From Panopea generosa (taxonomy: Eukaryota > Mollusca > Bivalvia > Adapedonta > Hiatellidae): a stretch of DNA of 64,000 bases. The DNA lies in NCBI GenBank assembly GCA_029582155.1, contig CM055897.1, positions 14,994,482-15,058,481 on the forward strand, read 5' to 3'. Positions within the stretch are counted from its first letter, which is position 1. Each line of letters opens with the position of its first letter. Shown piece after piece: positions 46,018 through 57,480 of this stretch. The translations under genes were made by a program, and so were the position numbers. The notes below the pieces were generated by a model. The model had not been told where the DNA came from. It made no database searches and was given only the letters and a program-made list of their open reading frames with translations.

Positions 46018-47240
46018 TTTCAGAAAAAGTGTGACCTTGACCTTGACATCTGATGTAAAAGTATTGGTATTTCTAAAGGTAACTACAGGTGACACATCAT
46101 CATGACATGTTGATCACTTGTGTCAAGCTATTTTAAAATCCATCTATGTAAGACAAAGTTAAAGACCAGACATGAAATATCAAACAAACTGAAAATGTGA
46201 TCTTGACCTTTTAAGTAAGATTTGGTCTTACATGCAACAAGTCGTCATGTCATGTTGATCAATCGATCAATTGATTTAATTGTTTTTGAAATCCATCTAT
46301 GTATGATAAAGTTACAGACCAGACTTAAAATCTCAAAGTCAATGTGTGATCTTGACCTTTGAGGTACCGTTCAGGGTCGTACATGCGACACGTCATGTCA
46401 TCTTGATCAAGTGAGCCAAACTAAAGACAAATTCACAGACCAGACACGAAATATCAATTAAACTTAAAGGTCTTACACGCGACACTTCATCATGTTATGT
46501 TGATCAACTGAGCCAAGTGTTTTTGAAATCCACCCATGTATAACAGAGTTAAGGACCAGACATGAAATTTCACAGACTCGAAGTGTTGTCAAACAAACTC
46601 AAAAAGTGCGAACTTGAACTTTGAGGTACGGGTGTAGGTCTAACGCGCGACACGTCGTCATGTTATGTTGATCATTTGTAGCAAGTATTAATAAAATCAA
46701 TCGTCATGTCATGCTGATCAATTGTGTTAAGCTTTTTTTTTAATTTATCCATAGGCGACAAAGTTACAGATCGGACACGAAATCTCAAACAGTCTGAAAG
46801 TGTCTTCAAACAAAGTTAAATTATGATCTTGACCTTTGAGGTATGGGGTGTAGGTCTTACGCTCGACACGTCGTCATGTTATGTTGATCATTTGTAGCAA
46901 GTATTAATAAAATCTATCGTCATGTCATTCCGATGAATTGTGCTAAGCTTTTTTTAAACTTATCCATAGGTGACAAAGTTACAGATTAGACACGAAATCT
47001 CAAACAGTCTGAAAGTGTCTTCAAACAAAGTTAAATTATGATCTTGACCTTTGAGGTACGGGTGTTGGTCTCACGTGCGATACGTCGTCACGTTATGTTG
47101 ATCATTTGTAGCAAGTATTAATAAAATCCATCTATGCATGACCAAGTTAAAAGCCGGACACAAAATACCGGACGGAAGGACGGTCGGACACTGCGATTAC
47201 TACATGCTGCCCCTAATATATTTTTGGTGGTGGGGGTGGG
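46018..47240. repeat. Tandem copies of the bivalve 'TGACCTTGACCT' repeat
   Basis: Units start near 46029, 46199, 46348, 46466, 46611, 46826 and 47038, each around GATCTTGACCTTTGAGGTA, followed by CGACACGTCGTCATGTTATG and TTGATCA. The spacing is 120-215 bp, and the last two units (about 213 bp) are nearly identical. The end (ACCGGACGGAAGGACGGTCG then CTACATGCTGCCCCT) is the usual terminus of this repeat type. No coding capacity. Confidence 0.85.
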
Positions 47241-47486
47241 GGGATTGTTAAACAAACTATTCTATCACGTATTCAAAATCTTAATGCGCGTTCTCGTTTC
47301 TGTGCTTCAATATATTGAGTGATTAAATAGGTTGGGATCGTTTTCCCATTTGCATTTTAATTTTCGTTATCGAACATAACGCACAGTTAGTATTATTCGT
47401 CATCGTTATCATGTTTATGTTTACCAAGCATTTAACACAATCGCACGGGTGCGTTCTCCTATATTATTTGCATTATTAAATCAATC

Positions 47487-47591
47487 AATTTGTGATGTGT
47501 CCATTGGTCCCCAATTTGTGATGTGCCCATGTGTCCTCAATCTGTAATGTGTCCACGTGTCACAAATTTGTGATATGTCCATGTGTCCCAA
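47487..47591. repeat. 26-bp minisatellite, four copies
   Basis: Units begin AATTTGTGATGTGTCCATTG, AATTTGTGATGTGCCCATGT, AATCTGTAATGTGTCCACGT and AATTTGTGATATGTCCATGT. Moderately diverged. Confidence 0.85.
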
Positions 47592-48431
47592 ATCTGATAG
47601 AATACCGACTACACTGATTTTATTCGAAGCGATCGTGTGTTTCGACCTGTTTAGAAAAAGAAAAGAAAGTAAATATGAATTTGATATAAGCTGTCACAAA
47701 ACGCATTTTCTTTTTCAATTCCAACCAAATCAGAATACATTTACTAAAGTATCGACCCAGACTTCATCTGAGTTTCGTTTCATGCCACCATGTAATGTTT
47801 TGAATATTGCATGACCAGTTAAAAACTACAAATTTAATGGATAATACTATCTCATATATATATATATATATATATATAAAGACATATGGTCTTTTGTGGG
47901 GTCTTTGAATGACACCTTGGTGTGGGGTTTCTTCAAGGGCCCACATTTTCTATATATAACGGATATATATAGCCCTCATAAGCTAGTATTGTACATGAAT
48001 GCTGATGCCCCACAGGATATACATTTTTCCTTATATATATAGACCACATACATGCTTATATGGCTCCTGTTACAAATTTCAACAGTTAGATAGCGATTAA
48101 TGACTCAGATTGTGCTCATGTTTTAACATTTTTATGTTGCAAATGAACCGTTAACTTCATAGCTTGTATGTTCCACATAAACAAAATGTATTTGCATTAC
48201 AGTTTGCGCAAACACTTATATATGTTCAATCATACCAAGGTAACCCTGTTTATAAATGTTTTTGTCATGATTGAAAACATTCTTTACAGCGTTTTTGTGG
48301 AAAGTTAAGTTAAATGGAAGGTTTTACATCATTTGGCATTTTATAGTAAATGTAGATGCTAATAGCTATGTAAATAGTTATATATTTTTAATCTAGTCTC
48401 TTATTATTTAAACTGAATCACATTGTATTTT
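47592..48431. other. Non-coding, with (TA)n at 47857-47876
   Basis: A 20-bp TA dinucleotide run lies within AT-rich sequence. GGTCTTTTGTGGGGTC at 47888 recalls, in inverted form, GACCCCACAAGAAAGGTC at 60700; this may be a shared repeat. Confidence 0.5.
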
Positions 48432-48905
48432 AAGGTCACCTGAGACTTTGTCTCAAGGAACCTTTTGCGATCGCCTTTATCTGTCGACTTCTCAAAAACG
48501 TAAGTTCAATCGTAATAAAAGGTTGTATGCAGCTTTGGTACCAAAGGGTGAATCAAAATTGTGAATTGCATGGTCCTCACTCCACAAGAGCCTTGGGGGC
48601 GGGGCCAAAACTGTCAAATTCAGGGTAAACTTTGAAAATCTTCTTACTATAGGAAGCACTGGGAAACAAATGGTGAGCATGATTATGGACGTATATGATA
48701 CCTTTATAAGAATTGCATGTCCCTGGGTCTTATGGTTTGGCCCTGGGGGTGGGGCTTGAAATATTTCAGAGCATCTAAACAACTCACATTTTCGAATCCT
48801 TCTCAAAAACCATAAACTCAGTTGTAATGAATTGTATACAGCTTTTATACCTAGATAAGGCTTGTGCGAATGCTTTTTGGTGTGATTTGTTGTTGCTGAC
48901 ATGAC
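48432..48905. repeat. Bivalve 'GGTCACCTGAGAC' repeat
   Basis: Begins AGGTCACCTGAGACTTTGTC then TCAAGGAACCTTTTGCGATC, a well-known palindromic start of a bivalve interspersed repeat (from memory). The interior shows an imperfect duplication: ACTTCTCAAAAACGTAAGTT at 48488 and TCCTTCTCAAAAACCATAAA at 48798, and GGGGGCGGGGCCAAAAC with GGGGGTGGGGCTTGAAA. The 136-codon minus frame across it is not a gene. Confidence 0.6.
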
Positions 48906-49172
48906 GGTTAATACCTATGTGAAGTTCAAGGTCCCCAGTCTAACTGAAGATGACACACGCAATAGATATCATCAAGACACAGTGGGGGCATTATTTACAT
49001 TTACAATACAATTGTATTTAATGCATACAAACTCCTTTATATCAGGAATGCTTGGCCATGTTAAAATGAACTATCGACACCTGGATTGATAGTCAGACCC
49101 TCCATTTAAAGATCAAAAACATTTGATTACTACCACTGATGCCACTTCAAATTATTCTAATACTGCTGGGTC
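48906..49172. other. Non-coding spacer
   Basis: Nothing recognised. Confidence 0.35.
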
Positions 49173-49330
49173 AGGCCCGGTAAGCTCAGTCGGTAGCCCG
49201 TCTGACTATCAGTCCAGGAGTTGTGAGTTTGAATCACCGCCCATCCAGCCAAAGTCTCTCTGATGATTATATACATCATTACGGTTCATTGTCATTTGCC
49301 TGTCAATACTCAGTAAAGTGACACACTGTC
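49173..49330 (+). mobile_element. tRNA-derived SINE, family 3
   Basis: GGTAAGCTCAGTCGGTAGCC (A box), loop GACTATC, B box GAGTTTGAATC, then CAGCCAAAGTCTCTCTGATG and TCATTTGCCTGTC. Shares head and body with the minus-strand copy at 55790-56010. Confidence 0.7.
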
Positions 49331-49416
49331 AGAACTATGTTACACAATGAGCCTTTCTCGAAGTCCTATCAGAGCCACTACGAAGACAGTTAACGTTCCA
49401 CCACCACAACGACCAC

Positions 49417-49463
49417 CACTGCTACTACTACTACTACTACTACTACTACAAATAATACTACTT

Positions 49464-49523
<60 letters not shown>

Positions 49524-49550
49524 AAGTACTTCTGCTGCTACTACTACTAT

Positions 49551-49592
<42 letters not shown>
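49417..49592. repeat. (CTA)n trinucleotide microsatellite
   Basis: Three CTA blocks separated by short interruptions (AAATAATACTACTTC and AAAGTACTTCTGCTG). The frame through it gives poly-Leu and poly-Tyr and is not a gene. Confidence 0.95.
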
Positions 49593-51517
49593 AAATATTT
49601 TCTTTACTTCAGAAATGGACTAGAATGATAAAAATAACCCCCTAAGATAGTAAAAAAATACCACAAAATTATGTTTATTGGTCCAGGAAGAGTTGTTTCT
49701 AATATTTGAAAAACGCCAAATGTGACATTCGAAATTTAAATAAGCACCTGCAGTCACTCTTTTCTCTGTTTATGTCTATACTACTAACACCAAGACCAAT
49801 ACTATATATTTATCTATTTTCCTTAAAGTCAAATTTCTTCTGAGCACCAAGATTTTACGCGTAATTGAACAGAATAAACTTATAAAAGACGAGATAGACA
49901 GAGATGTATACCGAAACCGTCGATAAGCTATGAATGGCGAAACGATTACCCATAACTCTTTGCACGGATCGTCTGCTTAAATATCTATATTTCGTCTGCT
50001 ACAGGTAATCGCTATCGGAAATGTCCGGAATATAACGAGCGATACTCGCCGAGACTTTCCTGACATATTGACAGTTTCCGGTATTTTGTTTCGCTTTATT
50101 GTTTTACTTTATGAAATTTAGAATAAATAAAACAGTAAATAGAACTTGTTTGTTAATTTCAGCGATAATGAATACACTTTTTTTTATTTTTAATGAGATG
50201 GCAACTTAATTGTAATCAGCGAAAGTAAATTATAAATATATAAAGAAATAGATAAATATTTATTAATAGGGAATATATGTAAAACAAAACATGATAGAAC
50301 ACTGATAGAGTATTGCGTTATTTTTTTTATCAATAGAATCTAAAAGCTGAAATTTAACTTAATAGTTATACTTATGGAAGGATGGTTCTAATCGGATTCA
50401 TTCTGATGTCTTCTTACACCAGTAAAACTGGATATGCCATATTTGATTTAAATATGTTAAAACGGATGTTAAACCCCAATAATAAAATAAATTTGTTTAC
50501 AGTCGTGAGTAATTTGATAATGTTAATATAAACAATTTTGAATTAATATTGATTATTTTACAAGGGAAAAACGACGAAAAATACGTACCACCAAGGGACG
50601 CTGTAAATGAGAAATTGCGGTACTATATCAAAAGAAAACAAAGCTTAAACGAAAGCTGAGACTTCATAGATTAATTGTACAGATTTTTGATGAATTGCGC
50701 CAGATATAAAAAAAAAATGATAGGAACGCCGCGAACTACTTTAATTCTATATGTATTGCTTTCTTCCCTTTGTTTCTGTTGCTTCTTTTATGTTTCTTAT
50801 GCTATAACTGTATAACGTTAATCTACCGAACGTTCAACTAAATTCAAAACTTATTCCTACCAGTCAAACTTTGCTTTCCTCGTTTTATCCTGCCCCATTT
50901 TGTCCCTTATTTAAACTTATTGTACATGAATCAATCGTTTTTTTACTTATCTTAACATGCCATACAGCTTACAATTACGCAAGTTATCTAAATTTTAACA
51001 CTTTGCAGTGTTTTCTGTCAGATTATGTAATAACATAAATTTCACATTTGGCGGTCACTTTGGTGGCCATCTTGGATTTGAGCCTCGCATGCTATGTATA
51101 TATGCTATTCAAAAATAAAATCGTTTAATAAATTCAATAATGACTAAACTTTCATCTATGATCCTCTAAATATTGATTTAATGCCTTGTGGACAAAAAGC
51201 GTCATTTGTTAAAATAACGTGGACAAAATTTTCACGCATACAAAATTGTTCAATATTATATCACATATGAGGTCAAAATTTGTTGTGCGAACAAACGTCA
51301 ACATTATTCTAAAATGCATGCATATAAAGGGTATCATCCGGACAAAAGTTTCTTATTTCTTTCCAAATTTTGGCGTACAAAGTGCATCATGCGGACAAAG
51401 TCAAAGTATGTATATTTTTTTTCTGCGAACAAAAAGCGTCAAGCGGAAAAAGTATGTTGTCTATAAACCACATCACCATTAAAGTCAGGTAAAGAGAAAT
51501 ATCTTATTACATTATAG
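49593..51517. other. Long non-coding stretch with a SINE family 4 tail
   Basis: 50375-50500 matches the 3' part of SINE family 4 (GGAAGGATGGTTCTAATCGG, CAGTAAAACTGGATATGCC, GATGTTAAACCCCAATAAT). Elsewhere no gene is recognised; an 87-codon plus frame at 51219 has no support. Confidence 0.45.
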
Positions 51518-51910
51518 GTGCAGAATGCAAATGATTTCCAGCAGTTGTTTACGGACCTTGCTTTTCTCGAGAAACTTATTTATAGTTCACCGACATATTT
51601 TACGAAGAAATGTCAAACTATTGTCCTTAGGATATTTGTTTGGAATTCCTTTCATAGTACTGTATAAAAACACAAGGTTAAATGCAAATGATTTCCAGCA
51701 GTTGTTAACTGACTTTGCTTCTCAGAATAAACTTATATATAGATTCACCGACATGTTTTACAAAGAAATTTCAAAATATCGTATAGAAACACAAGGTTAA
51801 ATACAAATGATTTCCACTAGTTTACTGACATTGGATTTGAGGATAAATTTATAATTAGATTCACCGGTATATTATACGAGGAAATGTCAACATGTTATCC
51901 TTATAGCTTA
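51518..51910. repeat. Three diverged tandem copies, about 105-155-bp unit
   Basis: GCAAATGATTTCCAGCAGTTG occurs at about 51528 and 51682, and ACAAATGATTTCCACTAGTT at 51804. Each is followed by a TTCACCGACATRTTTTACRA-like block. A distant relative (GTAAAATGCAAATAACTTGC) lies near 52851. Confidence 0.75.
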
Positions 51911-52429
51911 ACAAAAAATCATTACATGTTTTTGAAGTAATGCAATTGGTATCCTAGAGTCTCGTTTTGTTATGTAAATTATTTGCACCCCACTCTCACT
52001 CAACTGATATCGTGTTTGGCAGGTTAATAAAAGTTAAAATAATCTTTAGAATTAAGCGAAAAGGAGTGGTAGCAACAAATGTAACACGAATATCGTCTTA
52101 CTAGTAAATCACAACACCTGCCTTACCTGCCGACTGCTTTTGCAATAGTGGATACTATCGGATAAAAGGGAAATTATACACCAAATGCAACCAATAAAAC
52201 AACAGACGACCCGAGGGTTGGTTGAGACTGTCCATGAGTGTTATTATACCATATGCCTGAAGACCCCAGCACCGACTATTCACTGCCGCCACAGAACACC
52301 TAATACTATTGTACATTTTGCGTTTCTCCATCTAATCTTTAGTACTTATGAGCAAACTAGTCCAATATTGCAAGCTAGAAAAGTAGAGTTGTATCATTTA
52401 AGCAGCAATTGATGTTAATTTAATAAATT

Positions 52430-52610
52430 GTGGCGGTAGTGTTATGGCCATTCACGCCAGAGGTTGCCGGTTCGGTACCCAGCTCGACCCGATGCCTCTT
52501 ATTATACAACACTTTATACTGGTTCTAGCCAGAAAGCGGACTCGAAAGTTATTCGTATAAGTTCTGAGCTTTATGCGCATGATAGTTAAAATGATTTAGT
52601 ATTAACTAAA
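52430..52610 (+). mobile_element. tRNA-derived SINE, family 2, diverged
   Basis: GTGGCGGTAGTGTTATGGCC, CGCCAGAGGTTGCCGGTTCG, CGATGCCTCTTATTATACAA, CTAGCCAGAAAGCGGACTCG, then a weak tail. The B box is mutated (GGTTCGGTACC). Confidence 0.75.
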
Positions 52611-53814
52611 TTAACAACAAAAATAGATAAGACGCATATATTGTAGTTGGTATATCTTGCTTGCATATGATTAGAATAAATAATTTTAAATTTAGATTAT
52701 AGATAAAGACCGCATAAACACTGTCAAATACTGTCAAATTACTATTTTATTTTAACGAGACAGTAACCAGAGTACCCGGATACAAATGCGACATAATATA
52801 TAGGAAAAGGTAAAGTCCCTGCGTTTTGTAAATTATGCATAAACACTTAAGGTAAAATGCAAATAACTTGCAGAATCGGATTACATACTTTGTTCACTTA
52901 AGGATAATTCGGTATTCGAATAATTGGTATGTTACTGTGAAAAACATTAAAGTGTGTTTGTTTATGAATAATCAACGTCCTTTTTCACGGCATCGACTGA
53001 ACTAACCGGTCACGACATGGGACATTAAGTAATTGCGTTATAAATTGTTTTTATTATGTTTACTTTTTTACATATTTATGTTTTTGTTGACAACTTAATT
53101 TTAGCGTGGTTTGTCTGGTAGTTTATCAGTGCATCTTTTTTTTCTTTCTTATTTATTACATTTTATGTGGGTTTTTTTTATGATAATCAACTGTATGGAT
53201 AACAATTCTGTGCGAACATTCCATTTTTATAGCAACACTAAACTTTAATTTGCTGAATCTTTTTCATCTGTGTTTGCTTCTTCTTCTGCTTATTTTATTA
53301 ATCGCTTTTAAGCGTTATATATTTAAGCGTTATACATCGCGTTATTCTTTTGCTAAGCAAAATCCAAAGTATAATATTTTGCGATATACCTCTACCCACC
53401 TGCAATTTACACACATTTATAATGTTTGAATTTTACATGTTTGAAAACTAATAGCGATTGTTATTGATTATAATATACTAAGTTATAATATTTCAAATGA
53501 ATGTAACTTGGTATCATTTGATCGAGTTTAATTTTTTTTATGCATCGTTGGATAATAAATGCACCTCTGTTGCAACATAATCATCATTGACACAACAGAT
53601 GAATTTCCTACAGAAACGCATTTGTTGAACATATTTACGATAGCCCTTCATATCTAAATCGTGATTTTGGGTTTTAAAATGGTGTTTTTAAACATAATTT
53701 AATTAAATATTTTAAAATTGTATGTGCCTGCGTTGATTATCGATTGTTTAACAGACCTAATACAAAATATATTTATGATTAATCAATTGGAAAGATCTCC
53801 GTGGCTCGGTAAAG
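52611..53814. other. Long AT-rich non-coding stretch
   Basis: Nothing recognised beyond the distant copy of the 51.5-kb repeat near 52851. GATCTCCGTGGCTCGGTAAA near 53795 may be a tRNA-like fragment. Confidence 0.35.
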
Positions 53815-55640
53815 TTAGTAGAGTAGCAGAATGAAAATTGGAAAAAAATGAAGTTAGTTTTTATCATTTACTTTAGCACAGTTACATGCATGAACGTACA
53901 GAAAGGCTTAAGAAACGCGTTTTTTTTACAAACAATCACAACGCGAACGTTTAAAGGGAACATTTTCTCATTACACCAACATTAAAATTCTTCTTTTTTT
54001 TTACCGTATTTACGTTTAAACTAACAAATGATGAACCGGATTTTCCTCGCTGCACATTTTTGCCTACATAGTCTTCAGTGGAATAGCAATTTATAAAAGA
54101 ATACTTTTTCCAGTAGAACAGCAGAATAGCAGAATGAACAATTGTTATTCATGCGAGCAGAAAGCAGGGTAGCAGAATGAAAATTGGAAAACATGTTTTT
54201 TTGATAATTTCTAATAGTACAGCTACATGCATGAACGTACAGGAATGCTTAAGAAACGGGTTTTTTTTTTACAAGCAATCACAACCCGAAAGTTAAAGAT
54301 GAACCTTTCTTCATTTCACCAAAAGAAAAAGAAAGTTTTACCGAATTTACGTTAATACTAACAATGATGATCCGGATTCCCGTCACTGCGCCGTTTTGCT
54401 TATAGCGTTTTCAGCAGAACAATAATTTAGCAAAACATTTTTAGCAGAACAACAGAAAAGCAACAATTCAAAATTTGAAAAAAAAAATTTTTTATCATTT
54501 ATTTCAGCGTAGTTACGTGCATGAACTTATAGGATGGCTTAAGAAACGTTTTTTTACAAACAATCACAACCCAAAAGTTAAAGATGAACTTTTCTTCATT
54601 TCACCAAAATGAAAATTCTCAGTTTTTTACCGAATTTGGATTAAACAATGATGTTCCGGGTTCACCTCTCCACCATTTTTAACATTTCTGATATAATGTC
54701 TTCAGCAGAATAGCAATTTATCAAAAACGTTTTTTTTTTCATTTTTACAACAGAAGAACAGAATAGCAGAATGGAAAAAAAGTTGGGTTTTTTTATCATT
54801 TATTTTAATACAGTTACATGAATGAACACACGGGAAGTCTTTTTTTTACAAACAATCGTTACCGGAGAGTTAAAGGGACCTTTCGCATTTGATCCAAAGG
54901 AAAATACTCTTATTATTTCATAGAATCGACGTTTAAACTAACAATGATTATCAGAGTTCATCTCCATGTACTACACCATTTTTGTTCATAATGTCTTTAG
55001 CTAAATGAGCACACGTACATAACGTGTTCCAGCTTAATGATCATGCGTCTTTTTCATTATTCCAGAGTGCTCATTCCACGAGAGACTGAGAATTGTGAAA
55101 TAAATGAATGTTGCCTTTTATGATTTATTTTATTCAAGTTACATGCATGAACATACAGGAAGATGAAATAAATGTATTGTTTACAAACAATCTTAACCCG
55201 GAAGTTAAAGGCGAACTTTTCTAACTTTACCGAAATGAAAATTCTCAATTTTTTACCTAATTCACGTTCAAATTAACAGATGACGATCCGGATTCGCCTC
55301 TCTGCATCAGTTTATACCTTTTGTTGACAGTGTCTTAAGCATAACAGGAATATAGGAAAAACAGCAGAGCAGCAGAATAACAGAATGAAAATTGGAAAAA
55401 AATGAAGGTTGATTTATTTTACTGTATTTATATGCAAGAACATACCGAAAGTCTTAAGAAATATTTTTTACAAACAATCACTACTCAGAAATTAAAGGGG
55501 AACTTTTTATCATTTCACCAAAACGAAAACTTTCATTTTTATAACCAATCTACATTCAAATTAACAATGCTTAGCCGGGTTCACCTCCATGTACCATTTT
55601 ACACCTTTTTTGTTCATAATGTATTCAGATAAAGTTACAA
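53815..55640. repeat. Tandem array of an approximately 300-bp unit, six copies
   Basis: Anchor GTTACATGCATGAACGTACA or close variants at about 53881, 54228, 54516, 54812, 55138 and 55430 (spacing 288-347). Each unit also contains GCAGAATGAAAATTGGAAAA, TTTTTTTACAAACAATCACA, AAAGTTAAAG...GAAC, TTTACCGAATTTACGTT and AACAATGATGATCCGG-like blocks. Copies are well diverged, so the array is old. Confidence 0.85.
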
Positions 55641-55789
55641 ACGAAACGTACACTTGCACAATCCGTTCAACACATAGTTTTTATATGGCATACTAGCATC
55701 AACTTGTTCATGTTGAGGAAAACCTCAGAATCATTGATTGATTGATTGAATGTTTAGCGTCATGTTCTGCCATCAGGGGTAAACAGACG

Positions 55790-56010
55790 ATCAGGTAATC
55801 TGATCCACTCTTTTCTTGGATCCTGAAATGTTAACGAGAACTCGAGCACACCCCTCTCCGCAAGTGACTGATAACAATCCTAATTGTATCAATGGTGAGA
55901 GACAAATGATAAAATGAGGCACAAGGTCGTAGTATATCGCCAAGGAGACTCTGGCTGGGCGGGGATTCGAACTCGCAACCCCTGGATTGATAGTCAGACA
56001 CGCTGTCATT
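55790..56010 (-). mobile_element. tRNA-derived SINE, family 3
   Basis: On the minus strand: GTCTGACTATCAATCCAGGG, B box GCGAGTTCGAATCC, CAGCCAGAGTCTCCTTGGCG, TTTATCATTTGTCTCTCACC and a longer tail to GTGGATCAGATTACCTGATC. This copy is longer than the one at 49173 and may define the 3' end of the family. Confidence 0.7.
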
Positions 56011-57058
56011 TTACTGTTTTTATTCTTTGTGAAAGTTAAATGTGCTTATCGATTAGCCCAGTCTCTTTTGGATTCATATTTTGAGTTGTAATATAGTTTC
56101 AATCGAATCCATAATGTTATCAAAGATTTGGAAAAATTGGATAGCATACATAACACACATCGTAAAACTTTATATTTACGAAATATATTCGATTAATTCG
56201 GTGACTTTTGTTATGTATGTACATGCAGTAATGCTATTTGTGTAATATTATGAATTGCTATAAACAGTTAATACGTTTAAACAGAGACCAGTGCAGCTCA
56301 CATTGATAAAGGAATTGTATTATCATAATACACATATTACTTTATTTAGTAACAAAAATGAACATGTTTAAAGCAGGTTATTGACTTCACGCGTAGGTCA
56401 TAATCGGCCCGATTCTATTGGCGTCAAATTTCACGAGAGGGCAAACGTCGGACGTCATTTCCGTTTCGTTTGGTTTGTTCGGTTTCATAAGTTATCTAAA
56501 GAGCTTGACGTGATTTATATATATATATTTAAGATACTTAAATCGAGAATCGGTATATGTGAAAAGAAATCAATGATTGAAGACCCCTCGTATCTCGATT
56601 TTGTCGTTCGAATTCCCGAGTTTCTTACAATTCTCGAGTTTGAATTAAATTTTATTTCATTTATTTGAACTATTTAGCCATAGTATACGACCGTCAGTTG
56701 TAATTACTCCCCTTGAGTAGTGCAACCGAACATGTGTATTACAGACACGATAGAACCGGGCCAGGAGATGATAATCGGCTAGGAATTCATAATTGCCCTT
56801 GGGCTAATGCCCTGTGGTAAAATCAGTACATCCCATACGGTAGTAATCAATTAAATCACCAGAGAACCAACCCGTTTATGTGCAGAACTCACAAGAACAG
56901 ATTAACAGCTCAGACTAAAAGGACGCACATAGTCTGGTGAAATTTCTCATATATGTGCTTGAAATCGATGTAAGAGGTACGGCGTGTTTATGAACGGCAA
57001 CCGGGCTAAATGAGTTAACTGCTATAACCTACATTAGAAACAATCGGTTACCAAAAAA
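56011..57058. other. Non-coding spacer
   Basis: A 95-codon plus frame begins at 56381 in a CpG-bearing patch (GGACGTCATTTCCGTTTCG). It has no recognisable domain, and I would not call it a gene. Confidence 0.35.
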
Positions 57059-57480
57059 TATTTTACCTTTTGACTGAGTTATAAGGTCAAAGGCCACCAC
57101 AAGCATAAGTGTTAACTGGACGAGATAATAACAAAAGCATTCATATTTAAGACATCTGTTGACTGTTTTGACCATCGCTACTGGTTTATCGCAAATTACC
57201 AATGACAAGAGCATAAAATAATAACAAGTATCATTCAATGAGGGCATTGGGTCAAAGGTCAACAACTGAAATATTGAAGAATTTGCTCAAAATATGACAT
57301 ACTATTAAATTGTTTTAGCCTTATACAAGGCAACTCATAAGGGTTTTTGTAACACGTGTCTAATGTCATTATACAAACTTAAGCACAACATTTTCTTATG
57401 TTTTGATGCAAATACCAGGTATACATTTAGCTCCACAGACTTAAAAGGCCAAAGGTCACAAAATGGTATCATGCGCAAAA
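57059..57480. repeat. Three spaced copies with GGTCAAAGGTCA-type motifs
   Basis: TTATAAGGTCAAAGGCCACC (57080), ATTGGGTCAAAGGTCAACAA (57246) and AAAAGGCCAAAGGTCACAAA (57445) start related segments about 170-200 bp apart. Each is followed by a TATTTAAGACATCTG- or CATACTATTAAATTG-like region. The motif is a DR1 arrangement of nuclear-receptor half-sites, but it is part of a repeat. Confidence 0.55.

Noticed and set aside
48492..48902. 136-codon minus-strand frame
   Set aside because: Lies inside a known type of bivalve interspersed repeat with internal duplication.
49347..49628. 93-codon poly-Leu/poly-Tyr frame
   Set aside because: Translation of the CTA microsatellite.
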